A DNA stretch of 64,000 bases, from the NCBI RefSeq assembly GCF_022539505.1, contig NC_061508.1, positions 346,407,484 to 346,471,483 on the forward strand, in the 5' to 3' direction. Source of the stretch: Lolium rigidum (taxonomy: Eukaryota > Streptophyta > Magnoliopsida > Poales > Poaceae). Shown here one piece after another: positions 33,652 to 43,807 of this stretch; the first letter of the stretch is position 1, and every line of letters begins with the position of its first letter. Below the pieces are notes generated by a model that was given only the letters and a program-made list of their open reading frames with translations, did not search any database and was not told the origin of the DNA. Position numbers and translations under genes: made by a program.

Positions 33652-35926
33652 CCATCGGGTATTATCTCTGACCCGAGCGGTCTACAGGAACACATCTACG
33701 GTTTCTACCGTGACTTGCTCGACACGGCGGCCCAGCGGTTTTGCGGTTTGTCTCCGTCAACTTGGGGAGTTGATGGTAGGGTGACGGCGGAGGAAAACGA
33801 GGGGTTGGCCCTCACCTTTACTGAGTTGGAGTTGGAAGATATTGTCAAGGACATGAAATCTGACACAACTCCCGGTCCGGATGGTTTCCCGGTGCTTTTC
33901 TTCAAGCGGTGTTGGCCTTTGGTTAAAAATGGAGTTCTGCACATTCTCAATGACTTTGCGCTGGGGCGCATTGACATCTCAAGACTTAATTTCGGCATCA
34001 TTTCGCTCATTCCGAAGGTTCCGGGGGAGGACCAGATCTCGCAGTTCCGCCCCATCGCGCTCATAAACGTCATTTTCAAAATTGTCTCCAAGGCCTTTGC
34101 TGTTAGATTGGACCCTATTGCCCATCGGATCATCAGCCTGTGCCAGACAGCTTTCATCAAGGGAATAAACATTCTGGATGGATCCTTAGCGCTAATAGAA
34201 ATTGTTCATGAACTGAGGAAGATAAAACTTGGAGGCATTCTGTTAAAGCTAGACTTTAAAAAGGCTTACGATCGAGTGAACTGGGAGTTTTTGACGGAAG
34301 TGCTTCGTTACAAAGGTTTTGACTCGGGTGTCATCCACCGGTTCTCGCAGCTTGTGTCGAGAGGGCAAACCGCTATCGCCATCAATGGCGAGATTGGTCC
34401 TTTTTTCAGGAATAAGAGAGGAGTGCGTCAAGGGGACCCGCTCTCTCCTCTTCTCTTCAATTTTATTGGCGAAGCCCTCTCCGGTATTTTGGTGGCCGCG
34501 ATAGGGGCCGGTCACATTCAAGGGGTGGTTCCGCACTTTGTTCCAGGAGGCATCACACACCTCCAGTATGCGGATGATACTCTCATCCTCATCCAGAACA
34601 CGGACGAATCCATCAAGAACCCAAAGTTTCTCCTTATGTGCTTTGAGGATATGTCGGGCCTCAAGATAATTTTTTTTTTTTGAACCAAAACTAGTAGGAG
34701 AGGCTCCTACTATTGTATTATATTAAAATCACAAGATTACATCATCTCGGGTGCATACACCCACTTTACATCATATCTCCCAATAAATCAAAGTCTATCT
34801 ATATAAAAAGAGATTGTTGTTTCCAGGTTTTGGCTAACCCTGAACCTTAAGAGATTAATGTCTCAAGATAATTACCATAAGAGTGAAGTCATTGTCATGG
34901 GACAGCCGGAGGAAGAGCAATGCAGGGTGGCAAACTTGCTCAATTGTAAGAGAGGGTCCTTTCCCGTTATGTACTTTGGTCTGCCGATTTCTGACCGCAA
35001 GCTTACAGTGGAACAATGCCTTTTCCTGGTCCGAAAACTTGGGAATAAAATCGAGCCCTGGCTCAGCAAATTACTGTCCTCGGGTGGACGGCTAACCTTA
35101 ACAAATGCTTGCCTAGATAACCTGCCGATGTTCGCTATGGGCCTTTTCCTGCTACAAGACTGTATCCACGCAAACTTCGACTCCCTTCGGTCCAAGTTCT
35201 TCTGGGAAGGTGCCGAACCTAAACGCAAGTACCATATGGTCAACTGGCCGACTGTGTGTAGACCCAAGGACCAGGGGGGCTGGGGCTCCTCAACACTAAA
35301 CATATGAACATAGCTTTGCTGCTCAAGTGGGTATGGAGACTTTACCAGGACGAAGAGGGTATTTGGGCAGCGATTATTCGGGCCAAGTACCCCGACACAG
35401 ACAACATTTTTACAGGGTCAGGCCGTGGAGGATCGCAGTTTTGGAAAGGCCTTCACAAGGTTAAACATTTCTTTGTGTTGGGGCTAAGTTTGACATTAGG
35501 GACGGATGGCGCACATGCTTTTGGCTTGACCAGTGGTGTGGGGACACCCTGCTCAAAAACCGGTTTCCCTTGATCTTTGTCGTCTGCGACGAGCCGGAAT
35601 GTTCGGTTGCGTTGGCTCTCTTTGGGGAAGAGGATGGAGTTAATATTAGGCTGCACCGTGCGTTGAACCAGGAAGGTCTGGTTCAGTGGCGACAACTCTG
35701 TGATGCCATGTCGGGCATCACGTTGTCCCAGGGTAACGAGAGGGTGCAGTGGCATCTGGAGGCCTCGGGCTCGTTGTCGGTTCACTCTATGTATGCTAAA
35801 CTTTCGCAGGGAGCGACAATGGCACACACCAAAGACATGTGGAGGGCAGCGGTACCCCTAAAGATCAAAAAATTTGCATGGCAGTTGGCCCTGGACAAAT
35901 TGCCATCGAATTTGCAGATTGCCTCC
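33652..35926 (+). pseudogene. LINE-A ORF2: reverse transcriptase and C-terminal part, first segment
   Basis: This is a 5'-truncated L1-type ORF2; no endonuclease domain is seen. Reading in the reverse transcriptase domain is open from about 33655 to 34671: TTPGPDGFPVLFFKRCWP, FRPIALINVIFKIVSKAF, GILLKLDFKKAYDRVNWEFL, RGVRQGDPLSPLLFNF and HLQYADDTLIL (the YADD active site is near 34570). A retroposon (34672-34861) interrupts it. Reading resumes at 34874 with KSEVIVMGQPEEEQ, then YFGLPISDRKL and LSSGGRLTLTNA. Frames shift near 35280 and 35490. The segment ends KIKKFAWQLALDKLPSNLQIAS, where E6 inserted (TSD CCTCC). The domain continues at 57567. Confidence 0.9.
34672..34861 (-). mobile_element. 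190-bp poly(A) retroposon inside LINE-A
   Basis: The insert is flanked by a perfect 12-bp duplication CTCAAGATAATT (34660-34671 and 34862-34873). On the minus strand it ends in at least nine A residues after TAGTTTTGGTTC, so it was copied from poly(A) RNA by target-primed reverse transcription. It could be a SINE or a severely 5'-truncated LINE 3' end; no tRNA-like A and B boxes were recognised. It splits the LINE-A reverse transcriptase just after the YADD region. Confidence 0.85.
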
Positions 35927-37314
35927 TGATGACCCACAAGTATAGGGGATCGCAACAGTCTTCGAGGGAAGTATTACCCAATTTATTGATTCGACACAAG
36001 GGGAGACAAAGAATACTTGTAAGCCTTAACAGCGGAGTTGTCAATTCAGCTGCACCTGGAAACAGACTTGCTCGCAAGAGTTTATCAGTAGTAACAGTTT
36101 TATAGCAGTAGGAATGGTGAAATAGCAGCAGCGGTGAAATAAAGACAGCAGTAGTGATTATAGTAAACAGACTGTAGGCACAGGGACGGATTAACGGGCG
36201 TTGCATGGATGAGAGAAACTCATGTAACAATCAAAGCAGGGGCATTTGCAGATAATAATAAAACGGTATCCAAGTACTAATCAATCAATAGGCATGTGTT
36301 CCATATTTAGTCGTACGTGCTCGCAATGAGAAACTTGCACAACATCTTTTGTCCTACCATCCGGTGGCAGCCGGGCCTCTAGGGAAACTACTGGAAATTA
36401 AGGTACTCCTTTTAATAGAGTACCGGAGCAAAGCATTAACACTCCGTGAACACATGTGATCCTCACATCACTACCATCCCCTCCGGTTGTCCCGATTCTT
36501 GTCACTTTGGGGTCATTGGTTCCGGACAGCGACATGTGTATACAACTTGCAGGTAAGATCATAAACAACGAATATCTTCATGAATCAATAACATGTTCAG
36601 ATCTGAGATCATGGCACTCGGGCCCTAGTGACAAGCATTAAGCATAACAAGTTGCAACAATATCATAAAAGTGACATCTACGGATACTAGGCACTATGCC
36701 CTAACAATCTTATGACTATTACATGACCAATCTCATCCAATCCCTACCATCCCCTTCAGCCTACAGCGGGGGAATTACTCACACATGGATGGGGGAAACA
36801 TGGCTGGTCGATGGAGAGGCGTTGGTGGTGATGTCGGTGAAGATCTCCTCCAATTCCCCGTCCCGGCGGAGTGCCAGAACGGAGACTTCTGGCTCCCGAG
36901 ACGGAGTTTCGCGATGTGGCGGCTCTCTGGAGGGTTTCTGGCGATTTCGACTTCTCCCCGTGCGTTTTTAGGTCGAGGCCAATATGTAGTCCAAAGGAGA
37001 GCGTCGGAGGCCGGCCGAGGGGGCCACACCATAGGGCCGTGCGGGCCCCCCTAGGCCGCGCCGCCTTATGGTGTGGGGCCCTCGGGCCTCCACCTTACTT
37101 GTCCTTCTGGCTCCGTCAATATTCTGGGAAAATAGGGTCTTCTGCATAAATTCCGAGGATTTTCCCGAAAGTTGGATTTCTGCACAAAAAGAGACACCAG
37201 AACAGTTCTGCTGAAAACAGCGTTAGTCCGTGTTAGTTGCATCCAAAATACACAATTTAGAGGCAAAACAATAGCAAAAGTGTTCGGGAAAGTAGATACG
37301 TTTTGGACGTATCA
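35927..37314 (-). repeat. 3' LTR of E6
   Basis: The 1388-bp LTR runs TGATACGTCCAAAACG...GTGGGTCATCA on the minus strand. Compared with the 5' LTR it lacks a 14-bp segment near 36176 (GCAGGATTAAAATA-like) and differs at many CAG sites. The polypurine tract CTAAGCTTGGGGGGAGT abuts it (37315-37331). Confidence 0.93.
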
Positions 37315-39638
37315 ACTCCCCCCAAGCTTAGCTTATTGCTTGTCCTCAAGCAATTCGGTTAACAATCGAGCGATAAAAGAACTTTCACGAACATATTTGC
37401 TCATATGATGTATATATTCTCATGCTATGGCTAATACTTAAGCAGTTCATAATGAGATACATGCGAATGAGATTATCCAACAGCTATGTCAATCATGGAG
37501 AGGTACCAACAATTAATAATAAGAACCATGAATCATGTATATAAGCAGGATTGCAATGTTCATAAGAGAATATGATAAAGTAGTATCTCGCTTGCCCGTA
37601 TTTGATCGGCAAAACATAAATGCCCAGGCACCTCTGGAGTTCATAGAAAGACTAGAATTAGTGATTGTCAAAGATAAAAGCATCAAAGTTATACTACAAT
37701 CAATCATATTTTGAGACAAGCATATTATACTAAGAATGACAGTTGTGCTCTCAAGATAGTGCTCAAAGAAAGAATGGAGACACAACATAAAAGTAAAAGA
37801 TTGACCCTTCGCAGAGGGAAGCAGGGATTAACATGCGCTAGAGCTTTTTATTTGTAAAGCAGGAGTAAAATTATTTTGAGAGGTGTTTGTTGTTGTCAAC
37901 GAATGTTAATGGGTACACTAACTACCTCATCAACCGGACTCCCAAGAGCGGCTCCCATGAATTATTTTTGGGTGGTACTCCTTCCAACCTTTCTTTCACA
38001 GACCATGGCTAACTGAATCCTCGGGTGCCTGCCAACAATCACATACCATGAAGGAGTGCCTTTTTATTTAAGTTTTATTATGATGATGACACTCCCCCCA
38101 ACCTTTGCTTACACAAGCCATGGCTAACCGAATCCTTCGGGTGCCGTCCAACAATCACAAACCATGGAGGAGTGTCTATTTAAGTTAATTAATTTTAGGA
38201 CTGGGAATCCCATTGCCAGCTCTTTTTGCAAAATTATTGGATAAGCGGATGTGCCACTAGTCCATATGAGAGTCCGTCAAAAGTAAATGACAAGGTTGAA
38301 AGCTAAACACCACATACTTCCTCATGAGCTATGAAACATTAACACAAATTGAGAAGCATTTTGAAAGTTTTAAAGGTAGCGCATGAGAATTTACTTGGAA
38401 TGGTAAATGCCATGCATAGGTATTTATGGTGGACACTTTGGATTAACTTGGTTTTCATGTGTTTGGAAGCACGAGCAGCATTCCAGCTCAGTACAAGTGA
38501 AGGCTAGCAAAAGACTAGGAAACGACAAATCAAGAGAGCAGTAACTGTCATAATCATGCTTGCGGCAAAATAAATTAACGGAGGCATAAAAGTGATACAA
38601 GAACTCTGAAGCAATATAAATCATTGAGGCTTAATTGACTTTTTGTTCAGTCATATGCATGCGTGAGCATGTGCCAAGTCGATATAAATGAATTATTCGA
38701 GAGGAGGATACCACAATGCCATACTTACTTATGAATAAAACAATGCAAGCGAACATCCATGACATGCTACTCATATTAATAAATTGGAGCTAAACATGAG
38801 AGATCATGAACTACTAGACTTTCTCAAATAACATATACCTCACATGAAACAACTAAGCATGCTCACATGGATGAGTATATGTACAAAAATGAAAACAAAT
38901 AGAGTTCATACCAGCCTCTCACCACAATCCAATTGTTGTAGATCGTCATTATTGCCTTTCACTTGTGTAGCTTGGATAATATGAAACGAAAACCACGCTC
39001 CAGCCACCGAAGACCATTGAACTCATGATGAACTTTACAAACCAAAGAAGAACAGCAAATATTTTTGGTGTTTTCGAATTGGAAACAAAAACGAAAGAAA
39101 ACAAGCAAGCAAAGCAAAATCTTTTTGGGTTTTCTCATAACAAACCAACGATAGCAAATAAAGTAACTAAGAGCAAAGAACCAAATAAACAAATGGTGAA
39201 GAGAAACAACAGAAATATTTTTGGTCTTTTTGTGTTTTAGGAAAGAAACAAAGCGAAAACAAAAGAATGCAAACTAACAGAAACACAGAAAAGCAGGATG
39301 ACAGAAATCTGCCAAATCCTGACAGCAGTACAGAAATCGAAATTAACAAAAATCTTCCATTGCTCAGACCAAAAAGTGTTCAACTAATGAAAGTTAGATA
39401 ACAACCTGGGGCACATTCTCAAAAATTGGCAACTCAAAATATCGTTCTGGCTGTGCATACGAATTTTTTTAGTAACAGCCCAGAATCTGTTTTTGGACAG
39501 CACTTCCCCAAATATCATCTCCTTCTCATTAGAAAACCACTCTAAGAAACTAAACAAGTATGTACAAGTATCCAGAAACCATAATATGCAAAGAATGAGT
39601 GATGCCGGTATACCTCCCCCCAAGCTTAGGATTTTGGC
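37315..39638 (-). other. E6 3' non-coding module
   Basis: No gene. It shares blocks with E3, E5 and E1: TTTGAGAGGTGTTTGTTGTT at 37875, and a tandemly repeated segment of about 115 bp containing CCATGGCTAAC-GAATCC and AACAATCACA-ACCATG (37978-38060 and 38095-38173). 39020-39300 is A-rich on the plus strand. Confidence 0.7.
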
Positions 39639-40766
39639 CTAAGTGGAGTTCATTCCCGGTCCCCATGAAGTGGTGTCTCCGTAGTACGACGAAGAACGAC
39701 CCGGTTCCAGGTATGTGCTGGAGGAAACATCGGGGTATGTGACGGTGCAGTCGTAGGAGGGCTCGGCGTTCTCGGAGTCATGTTGCTGGTGGAATTCTTG
39801 TATCTTCATATGTTCCTCCACCTCCTCCTTAGTGAGCGACCATGATTGCCTGTCAATATTGAACAAACCTGGCTGGGGAAGAGGGATTTCCTTCTCATTC
39901 CCGTCGGCAAACAACATTCTATAGACCATATTATCTATAGTGGAATCAGTAGTAACAAAATGATGACTCTTCATAGCAGCAATATCTAGTCTCCTAGGGG
40001 TTAATGGCACATCATTAGAATCAAGAGGAAGTCTTAAATGTGTTAAAATGCGCAGTGCAATAGTTCCTCCAAAAATAGGCCCCCTGCTAGACAGGCGGCG
40101 AGCAATAAGAGAACCAAGATGATAAAGTGTCTGTCCAGTAAGTGCAGCATTAAAGAAAGCAAGATGGTAGCTAGAGATATTGCTAGTATTTTCTCTACCC
40201 AGAATGCTAGTAGCAATGTAATATGCAAAATATTTAATGGTGGGGAGTTGAATGTTTCTTATCTTCCCGCGCTGAATGGTGCGGCAATCATCTTCGGTGA
40301 TCCCTCGATAGAGCTCCAACAGGTCCCGGGGGTTGTCATCAATCCTCCTTGCTGTACCTACGGGGGCAATATCCAATGCACGACAAAATTCTTCCAATTC
40401 CATAGTAACGAGGATTATCATAGATCTTGAATGCAACTGTCGGCTCATATTGCGTGTTGTGGAACTTGAAGCTCTCAACGAAAATTTTGGTGAGCCTGTA
40501 GTATTGCTCCCTTTCATCCCCCACGTAGGTGGCTAAACCTGCCCTGTTGACAAGGGTGGAGAAGTCATCCAATATCCCTGCATTTGTCAGAAAATCATAA
40601 CATGGGAAGGATAAGCATTAGGAGCCCCATTGTCCTCCTCGGGCGCGAAGCTAGGCGCGATGATATCCTCATTATAGGATCGCCTAATCTGAGTGGACGC
40701 CCTCGAGGGCCTACCGGTGCTGGTTGTTCCTTTCTTGAACAATTCTCCAAATTTGAATTTCTTCAT
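39639..40766 (-). pseudogene. Athila-ORF1-like gene of E6 (frameshifted)
   Basis: Minus strand, ATG 40766 (MKKFKFGELFKKGTTSTGRP). The frame slips near 40590 and 40400, then stays open to the stop at 39639. Recognisable blocks are ILDDFSTLVNRAGLATYVGD, FHNTQYEPTVAFKIYD, LEEFCRALDIAPVGTARRID, LLELYRGITEDDCRTIQRGK, LGRENTSNISSYHLAFFNA, ARRLSSRGPIFGGTIALRI and LDIAAMKSHHFVTTDS. From memory these define the Athila ORF1 family found downstream of pol in Athila-lineage elements. The molecular role is unknown. Here it directly follows gag-protease with no pol between. Confidence 0.78.
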
Positions 40767-41178
40767 TTTCCTCTTCTGAAATTTTCAACAACCTTTATAA
40801 AATTTGATTTCAAGGTATATAATTGAGGGGAACTACTATAGGAACTTGCTAGAGTACTACACATGCATCAAAAGTAATTTCTACCACTTAGAACAAGCAT
40901 GAAAGCTCACTAAACATGTTATCTACAGCAGCAAAATATTCAAGATATACTCAACCAAACAAAATTCTAATTGGACAATCAAAGGAGTCACATACCAAGG
41001 AGTAAATGTGCCAAATTTCAGACAGAAATCTGGGCTGAGCAAGGAGATCGAGAAATCGCGAGTTCTTGAGCAGAAACGCGAGTGAGAGGAACTTGGTGCG
41101 AGTTTTTTCGGGAGAGAGAAGATGCTGGGAGGAAGAGATGAAGTAGTGGGGCAAGGAGGGGCCCACACCACAGGGTGG
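40767..41178 (-). other. E6 internal spacer left of E5
   Basis: No gene seen. It joins with 47968-48393 to form the short spacer between E6 gag-protease and the Athila-like gene once E5 is removed. Confidence 0.6.
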
Positions 41179-42896
41179 TGATACGTCTCCAACGTATCGA
41201 TAATTTCTTATGTTCCATGCTACTTTATTGATGATACCTACATGTTTTATGCACACTTTATGTCATATTCGTGCGTTTTCTGGAACTAACCTATTAACAA
41301 GATGCCGAAGTGCCGGTTCTGGTTTTCTGCTGTTTTTGGTTTCAGAAATCCTAGTAACGAAATATTCTCGGAATTGGACGAAATCACCGCCCAGGTTCCT
41401 ATTTTGCCCGGAAGCATCCAGAACACCCGAGAGCCGCCAGAGGGGGGCCCTGTGGGCCCCAGATGACATGGTGGCGCGGCCAGAGGGGGGGCCGCGCCGC
41501 CCTATGGTGTGGTGCGCCCCTTCGACCCCCTGCGCCGCCTCTTCGCCTATTTAAAGCCCCGCATCGAAAACCCTTACGGAGAAAGCCACGATACGAGAAA
41601 AGTTCCGGAGCCGCCGCCATCGCGAAGCCAAGATGCAGGGGACAGGAGTCTCCGTTCCGGCACCCTGCCGGAGCGGGGAAGTGCCCCGGAAGGCTTCTCC
41701 ATCGACACCGCTGCCATCTCCACCGCCATCTTCATCACCGCTGCTGCTCCCATGAGGAGGGAGTAGTTCTCCATCGAGGCTCGGGGCTGTACCGGTAGCT
41801 ATGTGGTTCATCTCTCTCCTATGTACTTCAATACAATAATCTCATGAGCTGCCTTACATGATTGAGATTCATATGATGATGCTTGTAATCTAGATGTCAT
41901 TATGCTAGTCAAGTGGGTTTTACTTATGTGATCTCCGGAGACTCCTTGTCCCACGTGTGTAAAGGTGACGAGTGTGTGCACCGTGTGGGTCTCTTAGGCT
42001 ATATTTCACGAAGTACTTATTCACTATGTTGAAGAGCGTAGTGAAGTGCTTATTTATATCTCTTTATGATTGCAATGAGCATCGTATCACAATTTATCTA
42101 TGTGCTACTCTAGTGATGTGTTATTAAAATAGTTTTATTCCTCCTGCATGTGTGCAAAGGTGACAGTGCGTGCACCGTGTTAGTACTTGGTTTATGCTAT
42201 GATCATGATCTCTTGTAGATTGCGAAGTTAACTATTGCTATGATAATATTGATGTGATCTATTCCTCCTACATATGCATGAAGGTGACGAGTGTGCATGC
42301 TATGCTAGTACTTGGTTTAGTCGTTTTGATCTATCTTACACTTAAGGTTACTTAAACATGAGCATTATTGTGGAGCTTGTTAACTCCGGCATTGAGGGTT
42401 CGTGTAATCCTACGCAATGTGTTCATCATCCAACAAAAGTGTAGAGTATGCATTTATCTATTCTGTTATGTGATCAATGTTGAGAGTGTCCACTAGTGAA
42501 AGTGTAATCCCTAGGCCTTGTTCCTAAATACTGCTGAGTTACTACTGCTTGTTTACTTGTTTCTACTGCGTTACTACTTGCTGCAATACTACCACCATCA
42601 ACTACACGCCAGCAAGCTATTTTCTGGCACCGTTGCTACTGCTCATATATATTCATACCATTTGTATTTCACTATCTCTTCGCCGAACTAGTGCACCTAT
42701 TAGGTGTGTTGGGGACACAAGAGACTTCTTGCTTTGTGGTTGCAGGGTTGCATGAGAGGGATATCTTTGACCTCTTCCTCCCTGAGTTCGATAAACCTTG
42801 GGTGATCCACTTAAGGGAAAACTTGCTGCTGTTCTACAAACCTCTGCACTTGGAGGCCCAACACTGTCTACAGGAAAGGAGGGAACGTAGACATCA
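41179..42896 (+). repeat. 5' LTR of E5
   Basis: The 1718-bp LTR runs TGATACGTCTCCAACG...GTAGACATCA. The TATA-like TATTTAAAG is at 41548-41556. A primer-site-like cassette AGCAAGCTATTTTCTGGCAC lies inside the LTR at 42611-42635. Confidence 0.92.
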
Positions 42897-43060
42897 AGCT
42901 ATTTTACGGCGCCGTTGCCGGGGAGGAAAGGTAAAAGGTACTCACACTCCGGATCTCGGCTACTAAGCTATTTTCCGGCGCCGTTGTAAGTACTCAAAGC
43001 TATTTCCTTTAGACTCTGCAATTGCGACATTTGGTTTCTTGTTTACACTAGTTAGGCATA
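42897..43060 (+). other. E5 leader with primer-binding site and second partial copy
   Basis: GGCGCCGTTGCCGGGG at 42908-42923 is the tRNA-Asp type primer site, 11 nt after the LTR end. A second partial copy, CTATTTTCCGGCGCCGTTG, lies at 42968-42986. The ORF starts 74 nt further on. Confidence 0.82.
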
Positions 43061-43807
43061 ATGGAAAACAACAAAAATATGAGAGATCTTTATGAACTTT
43101 ATCTTGAATTAGGACATGATGTGTTTGAAGAGAGAATTAAAAAACCCATGGAACTTTATATGCATGCTAATGGGAATGTTATTAATATGAATGCTTTGAA
43201 CACTATTGTTGCTAATGCTATGGAAAATTCTAAGCTTGGGGAAGCTGGCTTTGATGAGCATGATATTTTTAGTCCCCCAAGCATTGAGGAGAAAATTTAC
43301 TTTGATGATACTTTGCCTCCTATTTATGATGATTATAATGATAGTAGTCTTTTGTTACCACCTGTTATGGAGGATAAATTTGATTATGATTACAATATAC
43401 CTCCTATATTTGATAGCTACTTTGTTGAATTTGCTCCCACTACAATTAATAAGAATGACTATGCCTATGTTGGGAGTAGTAATTATTTTATGCATGAGAC
43501 TCATGATAAGAATGCTTTATGTGATAGTTATATTGTTGAGTTTGCTCATGATGCTACTGAAAGTTATTATGAGAGAGGAAAATATGGTTGTAGAAATTTT
43601 CATGTTACTAAAATGCCTCTCTATGTGCTGAAATTTTTGAAGCTACACTTGTTTTATCTTCCTATGCTTGTTACTTTGCTCTTCATGAACTTGTTTATTT
43701 ACAAGATTCCTATGCATAGGAAGCATGTTAGACTTAAATGTGTTTTGAATTTGCCTCTTGATGCTCTCTTTTGCTTCAAATACTATTTCTTGCGAGTGCA
43801 TCATTAA
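43061..43807 (+). CDS. Unknown 248-residue protein of E5-type elements
   Basis: This is one of the few intact element ORFs in the window. It starts MENNKNMRDLYELYLELGHD and stops at 43805-43807. The N-terminal half is acidic with Tyr/Asp-rich blocks (PPIYDDYNDS near residue 87). The middle carries DKNALCDSYIVEF and HDATESYYERGK. Residues about 190-215 are strongly hydrophobic (LHLFYLPMLVTLLFMNLFIY), a likely membrane segment, followed by a basic stretch and a second hydrophobic patch near the end. It is not gag, protease or polymerase. E3 carries a broken homologue (21097-21844), so the protein is conserved within the family. Its position is that of gag. Confidence 0.7.
   Translation: MENNKNMRDLYELYLELGHDVFEERIKKPMELYMHANGNVINMNALNTIVANAMENSKLGEAGFDEHDIFSPPSIEEKIYFDDTLPPIYDDYNDSSLLLPPVMEDKFDYDYNIPPIFDSYFVEFAPTTINKNDYAYVGSSNYFMHETHDKNALCDSYIVEFAHDATESYYERGKYGCRNFHVTKMPLYVLKFLKLHLFYLPMLVTLLFMNLFIYKIPMHRKHVRLKCVLNLPLDALFCFKYYFLRVHH

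Noticed and set aside
33625..33665. CCATCGGGTATTAT direct repeat as LINE-A target duplication
   Set aside because: Both copies lie at the 5' truncation side within 27 bp of each other, so they cannot flank the element; probably a local duplication.
39025..39240. Lys/Asn-rich ORF in E6 3' module
   Set aside because: It is A-rich non-coding sequence; not conserved in E1, E3 or E5.
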